DNA from: Brevundimonas sp. UBA2388
GTDB lineage: Bacteria; Pseudomonadota; Alphaproteobacteria; Caulobacterales; Caulobacteraceae
Assembly (NCBI GenBank): GCA_002343425.1
Contig: DDSO01000045.1
Coordinates: 1-64,000 of the forward strand
Reading direction: 5' to 3'
Length of the DNA stretch: 64,000 bases
Part shown: piece by piece, positions 28,080 to 35,418 of the stretch
Position numbering within the stretch: the first letter of the stretch is position 1
How the letters are laid out: each line of letters begins with the position of its first letter
The notes under the pieces: generated by a model
Told to the model about the DNA's origin: nothing
The model's input: only the letters and a program-made list of their open reading frames with translations
The model's database searches: none
Program-made: the position numbers and the translations under genes

Positions 28080-28229
28080 ATGAAGCGCCTCGCCGCCCGT
28101 TTCGCCCAGCCCGCCAGTCTGATGATCCTGAGCTGCACCATCCTGTTCGGCCTGCCGTTCGCCGTCGGTCTGCTGGGCATGATCATCGGCGCCGCGGCCC
28201 TGTTCATTCCTACGTCCTGGGAGGCCTGA
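28080..28229 (+). CDS. Small membrane protein, 49 aa
   Basis: A short gene with GGAGAACACC just upstream of the ATG. The basic N-terminus (MKRLAARFAQ) is followed by two hydrophobic stretches (ASLMILSCTILFGLPFA and GLLGMIIGAAALFI) separated by few residues, then PTSWEA. It is probably an inner-membrane peptide with one long or two short segments. Function is unknown. It lies 40 bp before nth in the same direction and 136 bp after the divergent creatininase-like start. Confidence 0.6.
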   Translation: MKRLAARFAQPASLMILSCTILFGLPFAVGLLGMIIGAAALFIPTSWEA

Positions 28230-28269
28230 CGCCCTCCCGGTAAGGACCTGCGTCTGCTAACCGGTCGGG

Positions 28270-29007
28270 ATGAAGCCGACCAAGGTCCGTCCCGGGGCCC
28301 GCCCGAAAGCCGCGCCCAAACGCCCCGCCGTCATGACCGGGGCGATGGTCCCCGTGCTGGGCTGGCCGCCCGACGATGACCGGGTCGAGGCGATCTTCGA
28401 GCGGCTGGCGCGGATCATGCCGGAGCCGAAGACCGAGCTCAGCTTCTCAAGCCCCTATACGCTGGTGGTCGCCGTCGCCCTCTCGGCCCAGGCCACCGAC
28501 GTTTCGGTCAACAAGGCCACGGACAAACTGTTCGCCGTCGCCGACACGCCCGCGAAGATGCTGGAACTGGGGGAGGCGGGGCTGGTCCCCTATATCGCCT
28601 CCATCGGCCTGTATCGCGGCAAGGCGAAGAACGTCATCGCCCTGAGCCGGATCGTGCTGGAACAGCATGGCGGCGAGGTGCCGCTGAACCGCGCCGACCT
28701 CCAGGCGCTGCCCGGCGTCGGCCGCAAGACCGCCAGCGTGGTGCTCAACGAACTGGGCATCGAGGCCGCCATCGCCGTCGACACCCATGTGTTCCGCGTC
28801 TCCCACCGCCTCGGCCTCGCCAATGCCGCCACGCCGGACAAGGTCGAGGCACAGCTGTTCCGCGTCGTGCCCGAGCACTGGCTGCCCAAGGCCCACCACT
28901 GGCTGATCCTGCACGGCCGCTACACCTGTACGGCGCGGAAGCCGAAATGCGGAGGGTGTGTGATCAGCGACCTGTGTCCGTCCGGCCTGTTGTTGGGGGC
29001 AGGCTGA
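28270..29007 (+). CDS. nth: Endonuclease III
   Basis: A 245-aa DNA glycosylase/AP lyase that removes oxidised pyrimidines. The helix-hairpin-helix LPGVGRKTASVVLNE contains the catalytic Lys, the catalytic Asp is in IAVDTHVFRVSHR, and the 4Fe-4S loop is C-x6-C-x2-C-x5-C in TCTARKPKCGGCVISDLC. A basic, Pro-rich N-terminal extension of about 25 residues (KVRPGARPKAAPKRPA) precedes the enzyme core, so a start further in (for example ATG near 28333) is possible. Confidence 0.96.
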   Translation: MKPTKVRPGARPKAAPKRPAVMTGAMVPVLGWPPDDDRVEAIFERLARIMPEPKTELSFSSPYTLVVAVALSAQATDVSVNKATDKLFAVADTPAKMLELGEAGLVPYIASIGLYRGKAKNVIALSRIVLEQHGGEVPLNRADLQALPGVGRKTASVVLNELGIEAAIAVDTHVFRVSHRLGLANAATPDKVEAQLFRVVPEHWLPKAHHWLILHGRYTCTARKPKCGGCVISDLCPSGLLLGAG

Positions 29008-29092
29008 CCACATGTCGCCGCCAAACGGCGCATCCGGGGGGGATGCTGCGGCGTAAATCAGAACAACAACCTCCAATCAAGGAGCCCTGATC

Positions 29093-29497
29093 ATGCGTGT
29101 CGCCTTGTCCGCCGCCCTTTGTCTGTCGCTGGCTGCCGCCGCGGTCCCGGCCGCCTATGCTGCGCCGGCCCAGTTGTTTTACTCGACCAGCAACACCAGC
29201 ATTCCGCCGTCGCAGAGCTTTCTGCTGGGCGGTGATCAGCGCCGTCCCTTGCGAGTGATCGGAACCAATACCGGTCCGGTTGCGGTTGATGTGGCGGCTG
29301 TAACCGCTTCGGGCGAGACCCTGATTGCGCGCGTGGCGCCGGGCGAGGGTTTCAACGCGGTCTTCCCGCGCGAGACGACGGCGCGGATCACCAACCTGTC
29401 GTCCGATGCTGTCGCGCGAGTACAGGTGCGTTTTTCGGCCGATACCTCGGCAGTCGGGATGCGCTACATCGGGCCCGGCGCGGGCACCGCCGACTAG
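29093..29497 (+). CDS. Small exported beta-rich protein of unknown function
   Basis: 134 aa with a strong ribosome site (AAGGAG, 7 nt before the ATG). The signal peptide MRVALSAALCLSLAAAAV is cleaved after YAAPA or similar. The mature part has alternating hydrophobic strands (QRRPLRVIGTNTGPVAVDVAAV, ARITNLSSDAVARVQVRF) and resembles a single immunoglobulin-like or pilus-chaperone-like sandwich, but I cannot assign a family. No cysteines remain after the signal peptide. Its stop overlaps the convergent ATP-grasp gene by 4 bp. Confidence 0.68.
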   Translation: MRVALSAALCLSLAAAAVPAAYAAPAQLFYSTSNTSIPPSQSFLLGGDQRRPLRVIGTNTGPVAVDVAAVTASGETLIARVAPGEGFNAVFPRETTARITNLSSDAVARVQVRFSADTSAVGMRYIGPGAGTAD

Positions 29498-30369
29498 ACA
29501 GGGAGGCGCGCTCTCACCGCCTCCGCAAACCGTCTCCCGCCCTCCGGCGCCGATCCCAGGTAGAAGTCCGGCTCGATCAGCTCGGCCTCCATCAACAGCC
29601 AGCCGCCGTCGGCGTCCGGGGCCATGTCGATGCGGGCGTAGAGCAGGTCCTCGCCGATCGCCGCCAGCGTCTGTTCCGCCAGCGCCAGCGCGCCCGCCGG
29701 CGGCTCCGGCAGGGCGACATAGCCGCCGCCGTACTGGACCTGGACCCGGAACTCGCCCGGAACCGGCCGCTTGTTGACGACGTGGCTGAGCCGGCCGCCG
29801 AAGAAGAGCAGGGAGGTTTCGCCCTCGTTCTCGATGCTCGGCAGATAGGGCTGGATCATCGCCGGCCCCTCAGGCGCCCCGACCATGGGCTCGCCCCGCG
29901 CCAGCCGCAGCGTCTTGTAGGCCCCGCCCGAGACGCGCGGCTTGACCACGATCTGGTCGGCCCCGAACCGGTCGAAGGCGGCGTCGGCGTCCGCCTGTGT
30001 CGGCCCGTCGATCCAGACCGTGTCGGGCATGGCCACGCCCTGCTCCGCCAGCCGCCCCAGATAGGATTTGTCCGAATTCCAGCCCAGCACGGACGGCGGG
30101 TTCAACATCTTCACCCCCGCCGCTTCCCAGGTCGCGCAGGCCTGCATCCAGAGGGCGTGATCCCGGTGATAGCCCCACGCAATCAGCGGCAGGACCAGCG
30201 GAAACCGCGTCAGGCCCGAAGCGTCTTCGATGTGGTCCGTCCAGGCCGTCGGAACCGCCGTCAGCCCGGCCGTCGCGAGGGCCTCGGCCAGTCGCTCCAG
30301 CACCCCGGGCCACTGGCCGGCATAGGAGGAATCGGCGGCGTCGGGGGTCAGGACGGCGATCTCGGTCAT
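29494..30369 (-). CDS. ATP-grasp ligase (DcsG / glutathione-synthetase-like)
   Basis: 291 aa. The ATP-grasp fold is indicated by QIVVKPRVSGGAYKT (phosphate loop and lysine), GPAMIQPYLPSIENEGETSLLFF (adenine hinge), NKRPVPGEFRVQVQYGG and the metal ligands in LLMEAELIEPDFYL. The sequence style is that of the prokaryotic ATP-grasp group containing DcsG of the cycloserine pathway and RimK/GshB-like ligases. No other cycloserine-type gene is nearby, so the product, probably an amino-acid-derived amide, is unknown. It is divergent from the PfkB kinase (116 bp apart). Confidence 0.75.
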   Translation of the reverse strand: MTEIAVLTPDAADSSYAGQWPGVLERLAEALATAGLTAVPTAWTDHIEDASGLTRFPLVLPLIAWGYHRDHALWMQACATWEAAGVKMLNPPSVLGWNSDKSYLGRLAEQGVAMPDTVWIDGPTQADADAAFDRFGADQIVVKPRVSGGAYKTLRLARGEPMVGAPEGPAMIQPYLPSIENEGETSLLFFGGRLSHVVNKRPVPGEFRVQVQYGGGYVALPEPPAGALALAEQTLAAIGEDLLYARIDMAPDADGGWLLMEAELIEPDFYLGSAPEGGRRFAEAVRARLPV

Positions 30370-30485
30370 GAGCGGCTCAGACCAGAAAGCCGCCCGGTCC
30401 GCAACATGGCTCTGCTTGTCCGTCCATAAGGGAAAACCGGCCCCCGACTGGCCATTCCGCCGCGCGCCCGCTATGGCCCCCGCTC

Positions 30486-31502
30486 ATGACCCAAGCCCCC
30501 ACCTACGACGTCTGCGCCGTCGGCAACGCCATCGTCGACGTCCTCGCCCCCTGCGATCCCGCCTTCCTGACGGCCCAGGGCCTGACCGCCGGCTCGATGC
30601 AGCTGGTCGATGCGCAACAGAGCGCCGCCCTCTACGCCGCCATGGCCGCGGGCGTTGAGGCCTCGGGCGGGTCGGCGGGCAATACGGTTGCCGGCGTCGG
30701 CAGCTTCGGCGGCCGTGCGGCCTATATCGGCAAGGTGGCCGACGACATGCTGGGCGGCGTCTTCACCCATGACATCCACGCCGTCGGCGTCCATTTCGAG
30801 ACCCCGCCGCTGCACGACGGGGCCGCCATGGGCCTCGCCACCGGCGTCTGCATGATCAATGTCACGCCCGATGGCCAGCGCACCATGTGCACCTTCCTCG
30901 GCGCCGCCAACCAGCTTGAGGCCGCCGACATCGACGCGGACCTGATCGGCGCCTCGGCCATCGTCTATCTGGAAGGCTATCTGTTCGATCCGGCCCCGGC
31001 CCGCGTCGCCTTCGAGGCCGCCGCCGCCGCTGCCCACGCCGCCGGCCGCAAGGTCGCCATCACCCTGTCCGACACCTTCGTCGTCGCCCGCTGGCGCGCC
31101 GAACTGCTGGCCTTCATCGAGGCCTCGGCCGACATCGTCCTGGCCAATGAGGGCGAACTGGCCGCCCTGTTCGAAACGGACGACTTCGACGCCGGCGCAT
31201 CGCGGCTTGCGTCAATGGTTGACGTCGCCGCCATCACCCGCGGAGAATCCGGTTCGGTGGTCGTCTCGGGCGATCAACGCGTCGCCATCGCCGTCGTCCC
31301 CGTCGACAAGGTGGTCGACACCACCGGCGCCGGCGACCAGTACGCCGCCGGCTTCCTGCTCGGCCTCGCCCGCGGCCTGTCGCTGGAAGATGCCGGCAAG
31401 CTGGGGTCGTTGGCGGCCGCCGAAGTCATCGCCCACTGGGGTCCGCGGCCGATGACGTCGCTGGAGAAGCTGGCGAAGGATGCGGGGCTGACGCTGGAGT
31501 AG
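30486..31502 (+). CDS. PfkB-family carbohydrate kinase (probable adenosine kinase)
   Basis: 338 aa ribokinase-like fold. The N-terminal VCAVGNAIVDVLAPC, the substrate motif GGSAGNTVAGVGSFGGRAAYIGKVADD and the anion hole/catalytic Asp DTTGAGDQYAAGFLLGL are all present. The pattern (SAGNT, long LDPAPARVAFEAA segment, late AHWGPRP) resembles the bacterial proteins annotated as adenosine kinase; other sugar or nucleoside substrates are possible. The TAG stop is formed by the first bases of an adjacent inverted-repeat element. Confidence 0.85.
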   Translation: MTQAPTYDVCAVGNAIVDVLAPCDPAFLTAQGLTAGSMQLVDAQQSAALYAAMAAGVEASGGSAGNTVAGVGSFGGRAAYIGKVADDMLGGVFTHDIHAVGVHFETPPLHDGAAMGLATGVCMINVTPDGQRTMCTFLGAANQLEAADIDADLIGASAIVYLEGYLFDPAPARVAFEAAAAAAHAAGRKVAITLSDTFVVARWRAELLAFIEASADIVLANEGELAALFETDDFDAGASRLASMVDVAAITRGESGSVVVSGDQRVAIAVVPVDKVVDTTGAGDQYAAGFLLGLARGLSLEDAGKLGSLAAAEVIAHWGPRPMTSLEKLAKDAGLTLE

Positions 31503-31567
31503 TGGTTAGTGGCTAGTGGCTAGTGGTGGGTGCCAGGAGCCACCAACCACTAGCCACTAACCACTCA
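31501..31567. repeat. Repeat family A, copy 1 (core-less, 19-bp perfect inverted repeat)
   Basis: Positions 31501-31519 and 31547-31565 are perfect reverse complements built from 7-mers (GTGGTTA, GTGGCTA). The element fills the whole gap between two convergent genes and contributes to the stop codons of both (TAG of the PfkB gene, TGA of the smr gene). It can form a strong bidirectional hairpin, so it may act as a terminator. It lacks the ~60-bp core seen in the copies near 34.1, 53.2 and 55.7 kb. Confidence 0.85.
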
Positions 31568-32110
31568 GTTCCTCCGGATCGTCACATACAGCGCACCGTC
31601 CCCGCCATGATGGCGGGCAGCCGAGGCGAACCCCGACACGACCCCGCGCAGGGCCGGGCCCTGCAGCCATTCGTGCACCGAGGCGCGGATGACGCCCGTG
31701 CCGCCGCGCCGGCCCTGTCCCGTTACGACCAGCACCGAGCGATAGCCGCGCGCCTGGGCTCCGATCAGGAAGGCCGTGAGGGCGTCCTGGGCCTGGAAGC
31801 GGCCATAGCCGTGCAGGTCGATCCTGGCCTCGATCGGATCCCGCTCGCGCGACAGCCGCCGCTGGCGGCGCGGTTCCAATTCCTCGGGATGGCCCCGGGG
31901 ACGGGCGGGCGCAGAAACGACGGGGGAATACGGGGTCGGGACCGCGCGTGGCTTCGCCGGCCCCCGGGGCAGGGGCGCGGCGGGGGGATCGACCACGGCG
32001 GCGCCCGGGGTGACCAGGGCCGCCTTCTTCGGCCTGCGGGGGGTGACCGATCCGGCGACGCGGGCCCAGATGCGGCGGTCGTCGGGGCTCAGGTCGTCGC
32101 GGCGGCTCAT
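31565..32110 (-). CDS. Smr-domain protein
   Basis: 181 aa. The N-terminal half is Pro/Arg-rich and probably disordered; the C-terminal Smr domain has ARIDLHGYGRFQAQDALTAF and VVTGQGRRGGTGVIR with EWLQGP, the signature of the MutS2 C-terminal-like nuclease/RNA-binding domain. Its cellular role in Alphaproteobacteria is unclear; recent work links stand-alone Smr proteins to ribosome rescue or mRNA cleavage. The start overlaps the stop of the HTH gene by 4 bp. Confidence 0.88.
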   Translation of the reverse strand: MSRRDDLSPDDRRIWARVAGSVTPRRPKKAALVTPGAAVVDPPAAPLPRGPAKPRAVPTPYSPVVSAPARPRGHPEELEPRRQRRLSRERDPIEARIDLHGYGRFQAQDALTAFLIGAQARGYRSVLVVTGQGRRGGTGVIRASVHEWLQGPALRGVVSGFASAARHHGGDGALYVTIRRN

Positions 32111-32367
32111 GTCGTGCCGGGGGCGTTCCCGTCCGGATCCTCGTCCGAGCCGACGTCCTGCGGCCCCGGCGTCTGAACCAGCAGGTCGCCCGGCTGGCAG
32201 TTCAGTTCACGGCACAGCGCGTCCAGGGTGGTGAAGCGGATCGCCCGCGCCTTGCCGGTCTTGAGGATCGACAGATTGGCCAGGGTCACGCCGACGCGGT
32301 CGGCCAGTTCGGTCAACGACATGCGCCGTTCGAGGAGAATGCGGTCAAGCTGTACGCGGATGGCCAT
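32107..32367 (-). CDS. YozG-like Cro/C1-type transcriptional regulator
   Basis: 86 aa. A single helix-turn-helix occupies most of the protein (RRMSLTELADRVGVTLANLSILKTGKARAIRFTT broadly, residues 14-48), followed by LDALCRELNCQPGDLL, a typical Xre ending, and an acidic tail. It lies 24 bp after a DUF2975 membrane protein and overlaps smr. The HTH/DUF2975 pairing is common in many phyla; the regulator probably controls its own operon. Confidence 0.87.
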   Translation of the reverse strand: MAIRVQLDRILLERRMSLTELADRVGVTLANLSILKTGKARAIRFTTLDALCRELNCQPGDLLVQTPGPQDVGSDEDPDGNAPGTT

Positions 32368-32391
32368 GGGGGATGCTCTAACTCAACACGC

Positions 32392-32982
32392 TCAGATCGT
32401 CAGTTCAGATTCGCGCCGCAGCCGGGCGCCTTCGCGGAAGACTTCGGCCAGGACGAAGACGACCAGCACGGAAAAGGCGGGGGTGACCAGGTCGAACAGG
32501 CTGGGCGGCTCCAGGGCGCCGCGCACCAGCCGCGAGACCAGGGTCTGGCCGATCCAGGCGCCCCCGGTCACCGTGGCCAAGGTCAGGCCGATCTGTTTCA
32601 GCCGGCTGACGTTGGCGGGCTGGAAAGGGTCGCCGATGCGCAGCGAGTGGACGATGCGGCGCAGGTGGCGAAGGATCAGGGCGAAACCGGCGAAATAGCC
32701 CGCGAAGGCGCCGACCCCGAACAGGAAATAGGCGCGCGGAACGGGCACGCTGGTGCCGCCGTCTTCCGAGGTCGCGATCAGGTCAAGCGGACCCATCGGA
32801 ACGAAGGCGATGAACAGAAAGATGAGGATGGCGCCGAGCGTGAGCAGCGCCAGGATCCAGAAGGCGGCCCCGAGGGCGACGCCGAGAAGGCTGGACATGG
32901 ATCCGGGACCGAGGGCCGGAAGGGCCGGGGTCCGGACGAAAGGCACGCGGATCCCGATCGAAGACGACTTCGGGAAGCGCAT
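32392..32982 (-). CDS. DUF2975 membrane protein
   Basis: About 196 aa. The start MRFPKSSSIG at 32982 is chosen because AAGG lies 8 nt upstream; the longer frame to 33054 has no good RBS. Four hydrophobic segments are visible (about LLGVALGAAFWILALLTLG, FLFGVGAFAGYFAGF, LTLATVTGGAWIGQTLV, FSVLVVFVLAEVF). The ending EGARLRRESELTI is typical for DUF2975 proteins paired with YozG-like regulators. Function unknown; membrane sensing or an immunity-like role has been suggested for the pair only by association. Confidence 0.8.
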   Translation of the reverse strand: MRFPKSSSIGIRVPFVRTPALPALGPGSMSSLLGVALGAAFWILALLTLGAILIFLFIAFVPMGPLDLIATSEDGGTSVPVPRAYFLFGVGAFAGYFAGFALILRHLRRIVHSLRIGDPFQPANVSRLKQIGLTLATVTGGAWIGQTLVSRLVRGALEPPSLFDLVTPAFSVLVVFVLAEVFREGARLRRESELTI

Positions 32983-33165
32983 TGGTCGACCTTTCTGGAT
33001 CAGGGGGCCGGTCGGCGGGGCGAGGATGCCGCGCGGGGTCCGGCGAACCCACACGCGGTCTTATTCATCGCGATTGTCATGCCGATCGTCAAAGCTCCTG
33101 TGAGACTTTTCCGTGTGGCCTGCCGCCCTTCGGGCTATTTGAGGCCGGACTGTCAGGCTGATCGC

Positions 33166-33191
33166 CGTTCTGGCCAAGCGTGGCCAGAACG
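33166..33191 (-). terminator. 11-bp perfect hairpin after the 38-aa gene
   Basis: CGTTCTGGCCA (33166-33176) and TGGCCAGAACG (33181-33191) are perfect complements around a 4-nt loop. On the minus strand the hairpin begins 3 nt after the stop of the small membrane protein gene. No T-run follows, so it may be a processing or stability element rather than a classical intrinsic terminator. Confidence 0.55.
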
Positions 33192-33194
33192 AAA

Positions 33195-33311
33195 TCAGAA
33201 GCTCTGGACCAGGGTGGCGACCAGGGCGGTCGGCAGGGCGGCGAGCAGGAAGGCGTTGAGGATGCCGTGGCCGACCTTCTCGATGAAGTTGGTAGCGCTC
33301 ATGGTGTTCAT
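33195..33311 (-). CDS. Small membrane protein, 38 aa
   Basis: The ATG at 33311 is preceded by GGAG with 7-nt spacing, a strong ribosome site. The sequence begins MNTMSATNFIEKVGHGI, then has one hydrophobic helix (LNAFLLAALPTALVATLV) and ends QSF. The protein is too small for a domain call; it looks like a single-pass inner-membrane peptide. An 11-bp hairpin follows the stop, and an AT-rich palindrome lies upstream near 33473, so it appears to be a self-contained, probably regulated unit. Longer frames through it are chance readings. Confidence 0.65.
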   Translation of the reverse strand: MNTMSATNFIEKVGHGILNAFLLAALPTALVATLVQSF

Positions 33312-33464
33312 AGTCGTTCTCCGTTGGACCTGAGTGAGGATGTTTTCACCCTCGTTATGTTGTTCCGCTGCATCGATCTTGCCGGTATTGGCCCGATCGG
33401 GGAACGTCGCGGCGTCCGTCCTTGAAGACATAGATAGGCCGTGCTCTGAGAAAAGGCACGTTAC

Positions 33465-33481
33465 ATATCGTTTAACGATAT
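33465..33481. promoter_or_regulatory. AT-rich palindrome, candidate operator
   Basis: ATATCGTT-T-AACGATAT is a perfect 8-bp palindrome with a 1-nt centre, overlapped by a second one GTTTAA-CGATA-TTAAAC (33471-33487). It lies in the AT-richest spot of this region, between the divergent 38-aa gene and rdgB. The symmetry suggests a dimeric repressor site; I cannot name the regulator. Confidence 0.5.
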
Positions 33482-33521
33482 TAAACTTTGGCAATGGATT
33501 GTTTCGGAGCGCGTGATCGGG

Positions 33522-34124
33522 ATGAAACTGAAGCTTATCAAGGGGATGCGGCTGGTCGTCGCGACCCATAATCCCGGCAAGGCCGTCGAGATCGATGCGC
33601 TTCTGGGCGGACATTACGCGGTGGTCACCGCCGCCAGCCTGAATCTGCCCGAACCGGACGAGACCGAGAGCACATTTGTCGGCAACGCCCTGCTGAAAGC
33701 GCGCCATGCGGCCGACCGTTCGGGCGAGGTCGCCCTCGCCGATGACTCCGGCCTGTCGGTTGCGGCGCTGGACGGGGCGCCGGGCATATTCTCCGCGCGC
33801 TGGGCCGGACCCGACAAGGATTTCGCCTTCGCCATGCGCCGCGTCGAGGAGCGGCTGGAGGAGACCGGCTCATCCGACCGCCGCGCCTGGTTCACCTCGG
33901 CCCTCGCCGTGGCCTGGCCCGACGGACCGGCCGTGGTGGTCGAGGGGCGGGTCGACGGCCAGCTGACCTTCCCCCCGCGCGGAGACCGCGGCTTCGGCTA
34001 CGATCCCATCTTCATCCCTGACGGCCGCGACCAGACCTTCGGCGAGCTTGACCCGGCGCTGAAGGATTCCATCAGCCATCGGGCCGCAGCGTTTGCGAAG
34101 CTGAAGGCGGCTTTGATGGAGTGA
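33522..34124 (+). CDS. rdgB: dITP/XTP pyrophosphatase (HAM1 family)
   Basis: 200 aa house-cleaning enzyme that hydrolyses dITP, ITP and XTP to monophosphates. The signature [18 protein letters not shown] is at the N-terminus, followed by [44 protein letters not shown] as the metal/base region, and [20 protein letters not shown]. The ATG at 33522 and a GTG at 33513 are both possible; an ATG 11 codons further in would also leave the family core intact. A repeat element starts at the stop codon, with hemW beyond it. Confidence 0.95.
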   Translation: MKLKLIKGMRLVVATHNPGKAVEIDALLGGHYAVVTAASLNLPEPDETESTFVGNALLKARHAADRSGEVALADDSGLSVAALDGAPGIFSARWAGPDKDFAFAMRRVEERLEETGSSDRRAWFTSALAVAWPDGPAVVVEGRVDGQLTFPPRGDRGFGYDPIFIPDGRDQTFGELDPALKDSISHRAAAFAKLKAALME

Positions 34125-34246
34125 GTGGCGAGTGATTAGTGGTTAGTGGGTAGTGATTGCCGCATCTCTGCCAGCGGAAGGGCGGCGCCGCCCGCGCTGT
34201 CGCACAGCTGCTGGCCAGCCACGAACCACTAACCACCAATCACCGA
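34122..34246. repeat. Repeat family A, copy 2 (with core, + orientation)
   Basis: The left arm is five 7-mers from the rdgB stop (GTGGCGA, GTGATTA, GTGGTTA, GTGGGTA, GTGATTG), the core ATTGCCGC...CTGCCAGCGGAAGGGCGG...GGCCAGCC spans about 34155-34220, and the right arm holds the inverted units (GAACCAC, TAACCAC, CAATCAC). The core aligns with the reverse complement of copies at 53.2 and 55.7 kb. It fills the whole rdgB-hemW spacer. Confidence 0.85.
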
Positions 34247-34254
34247 CGGCCCCC

Positions 34255-35415
34255 ATGCCCTCCGTCCCAGACCCCGCCACCGACCTCGCCCTCTACGTCC
34301 ACTGGCCCTACTGCGCCCGCATCTGCCCCTATTGCGACTTCAATGTCGTGCGGGACCGGGGCCGGGTCGAGGAACAGGCCGGTCTCGTCGCCGCCATCCT
34401 TGCCGACATGGAGGCGCAGGCCGAACTGACCGGTCCGCGCCGGCTGGCCTCGATCTTCTTCGGCGGCGGCACCCCCTCCCTGATGGCGCCCCACGCCGTG
34501 GCCGCCGTCATCGACCGCGCCCGGATCCTGTTCCCGCCGCGAGGCCCGATCGAGATCACGCTCGAGGCCAATCCCACCGACGCCGAGGCGGCCCGGTTCG
34601 CGGCCCTGGGCGAGGCCGGGGTCAACCGCCTGTCCATGGGGGTGCAGGCGCTGGACGACGCGGCCCTGGCCTTCCTGGGCCGCAACCATTCGGCGGACGA
34701 GGCCCGCCGCGCCGTCGCCGTCGCCGCCCGCGCCTTTCCCCGCCTGTCCATCGACCTGATCTACGCGAGGCCGGACCAGACCATCGCCGGCTGGCGCGCC
34801 GAACTGACCGGGGCCATCGACATGGGCTTCGAACACGTCTCACCGTATCAGCTGACCATAGAGCCCACGACCGCCTTCGGCCGCGCCGTCGCCCGCGGCG
34901 CCTGGGCCCCGCCGGATGAGGACTTGTCCGCCGCCCTCTATGAGGCCACCCAGACCGTTCTCGAGGCCGCCGGCTTCGACGCCTATGAGGTCTCCAACCA
35001 CGCGCGGGGCGAGGCAGCCCGGTCGGCCCACAATCTCCACGTCTGGCGCGGCGGCGACTATCTGGGCGTCGGGCCGGGGGCGCATGGGCGGCTGACGCTG
35101 GCCGGCGCACGGACGGCGACCGTCGCGCACAGGGGTATCGGGGCCTATGTCGCCGGAGTCGCGGCGGGGTCGCCCTGGAGCGAGCGGGCGGCGCAGTCGG
35201 ATCGGGACGCGGCCGAGGAGAAGGTGTTGCTGGGCCTTCGCACGGTCGAGGGCGTGGCGCTCATCGATCTGGCGGTGCTGGGCCGGACGGCTGAGGCCGA
35301 ACCGCTGGCCGGGTTGATCGGAGATGGCTTCCTCGAAACCGAAACAGGCCGCCTCAGGGCCACGGCGGCCGGCCGGCCTGTACTGGACGGGGTGCTGAAG
35401 GCCCTGCTGGTCTGA
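34255..35415 (+). CDS. hemW: Heme chaperone HemW (radical SAM)
   Basis: 386 aa; the start MPSVPDPATDLALY at 34255 is used because the upstream extension is encoded by repeat DNA. The radical-SAM cluster is C-x3-C-x2-C in YCARICPYCDF (residues 20, 24, 27), followed by FFGGGTPSLM and ITLEANPTD (SAM binding) and SIDLIYARPDQT. As is typical for HemW the fourth Cys of true HemN is absent (CDF rather than CDFxxC). HemW transfers heme to respiratory proteins; older annotation calls it coproporphyrinogen III oxidase-like. The rdgB-hemW order is conserved in Caulobacterales. Confidence 0.94.
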   Translation: MPSVPDPATDLALYVHWPYCARICPYCDFNVVRDRGRVEEQAGLVAAILADMEAQAELTGPRRLASIFFGGGTPSLMAPHAVAAVIDRARILFPPRGPIEITLEANPTDAEAARFAALGEAGVNRLSMGVQALDDAALAFLGRNHSADEARRAVAVAARAFPRLSIDLIYARPDQTIAGWRAELTGAIDMGFEHVSPYQLTIEPTTAFGRAVARGAWAPPDEDLSAALYEATQTVLEAAGFDAYEVSNHARGEAARSAHNLHVWRGGDYLGVGPGAHGRLTLAGARTATVAHRGIGAYVAGVAAGSPWSERAAQSDRDAAEEKVLLGLRTVEGVALIDLAVLGRTAEAEPLAGLIGDGFLETETGRLRATAAGRPVLDGVLKALLV

Positions 35416-35418
35416 CGC

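Noticed and set aside
33471-33487. CtrA binding site (TTAA-N7-TTAA)
   Set aside because: The two TTAA halves are separated by 5, not 7, bases; symmetry suggests another regulator.
34153-34254. N-terminal extension of hemW beginning MIAASLPAEGRR
   Set aside because: It is encoded by repeat family A; a nearly identical peptide precedes maeB for the same reason, so it is not protein-coding.
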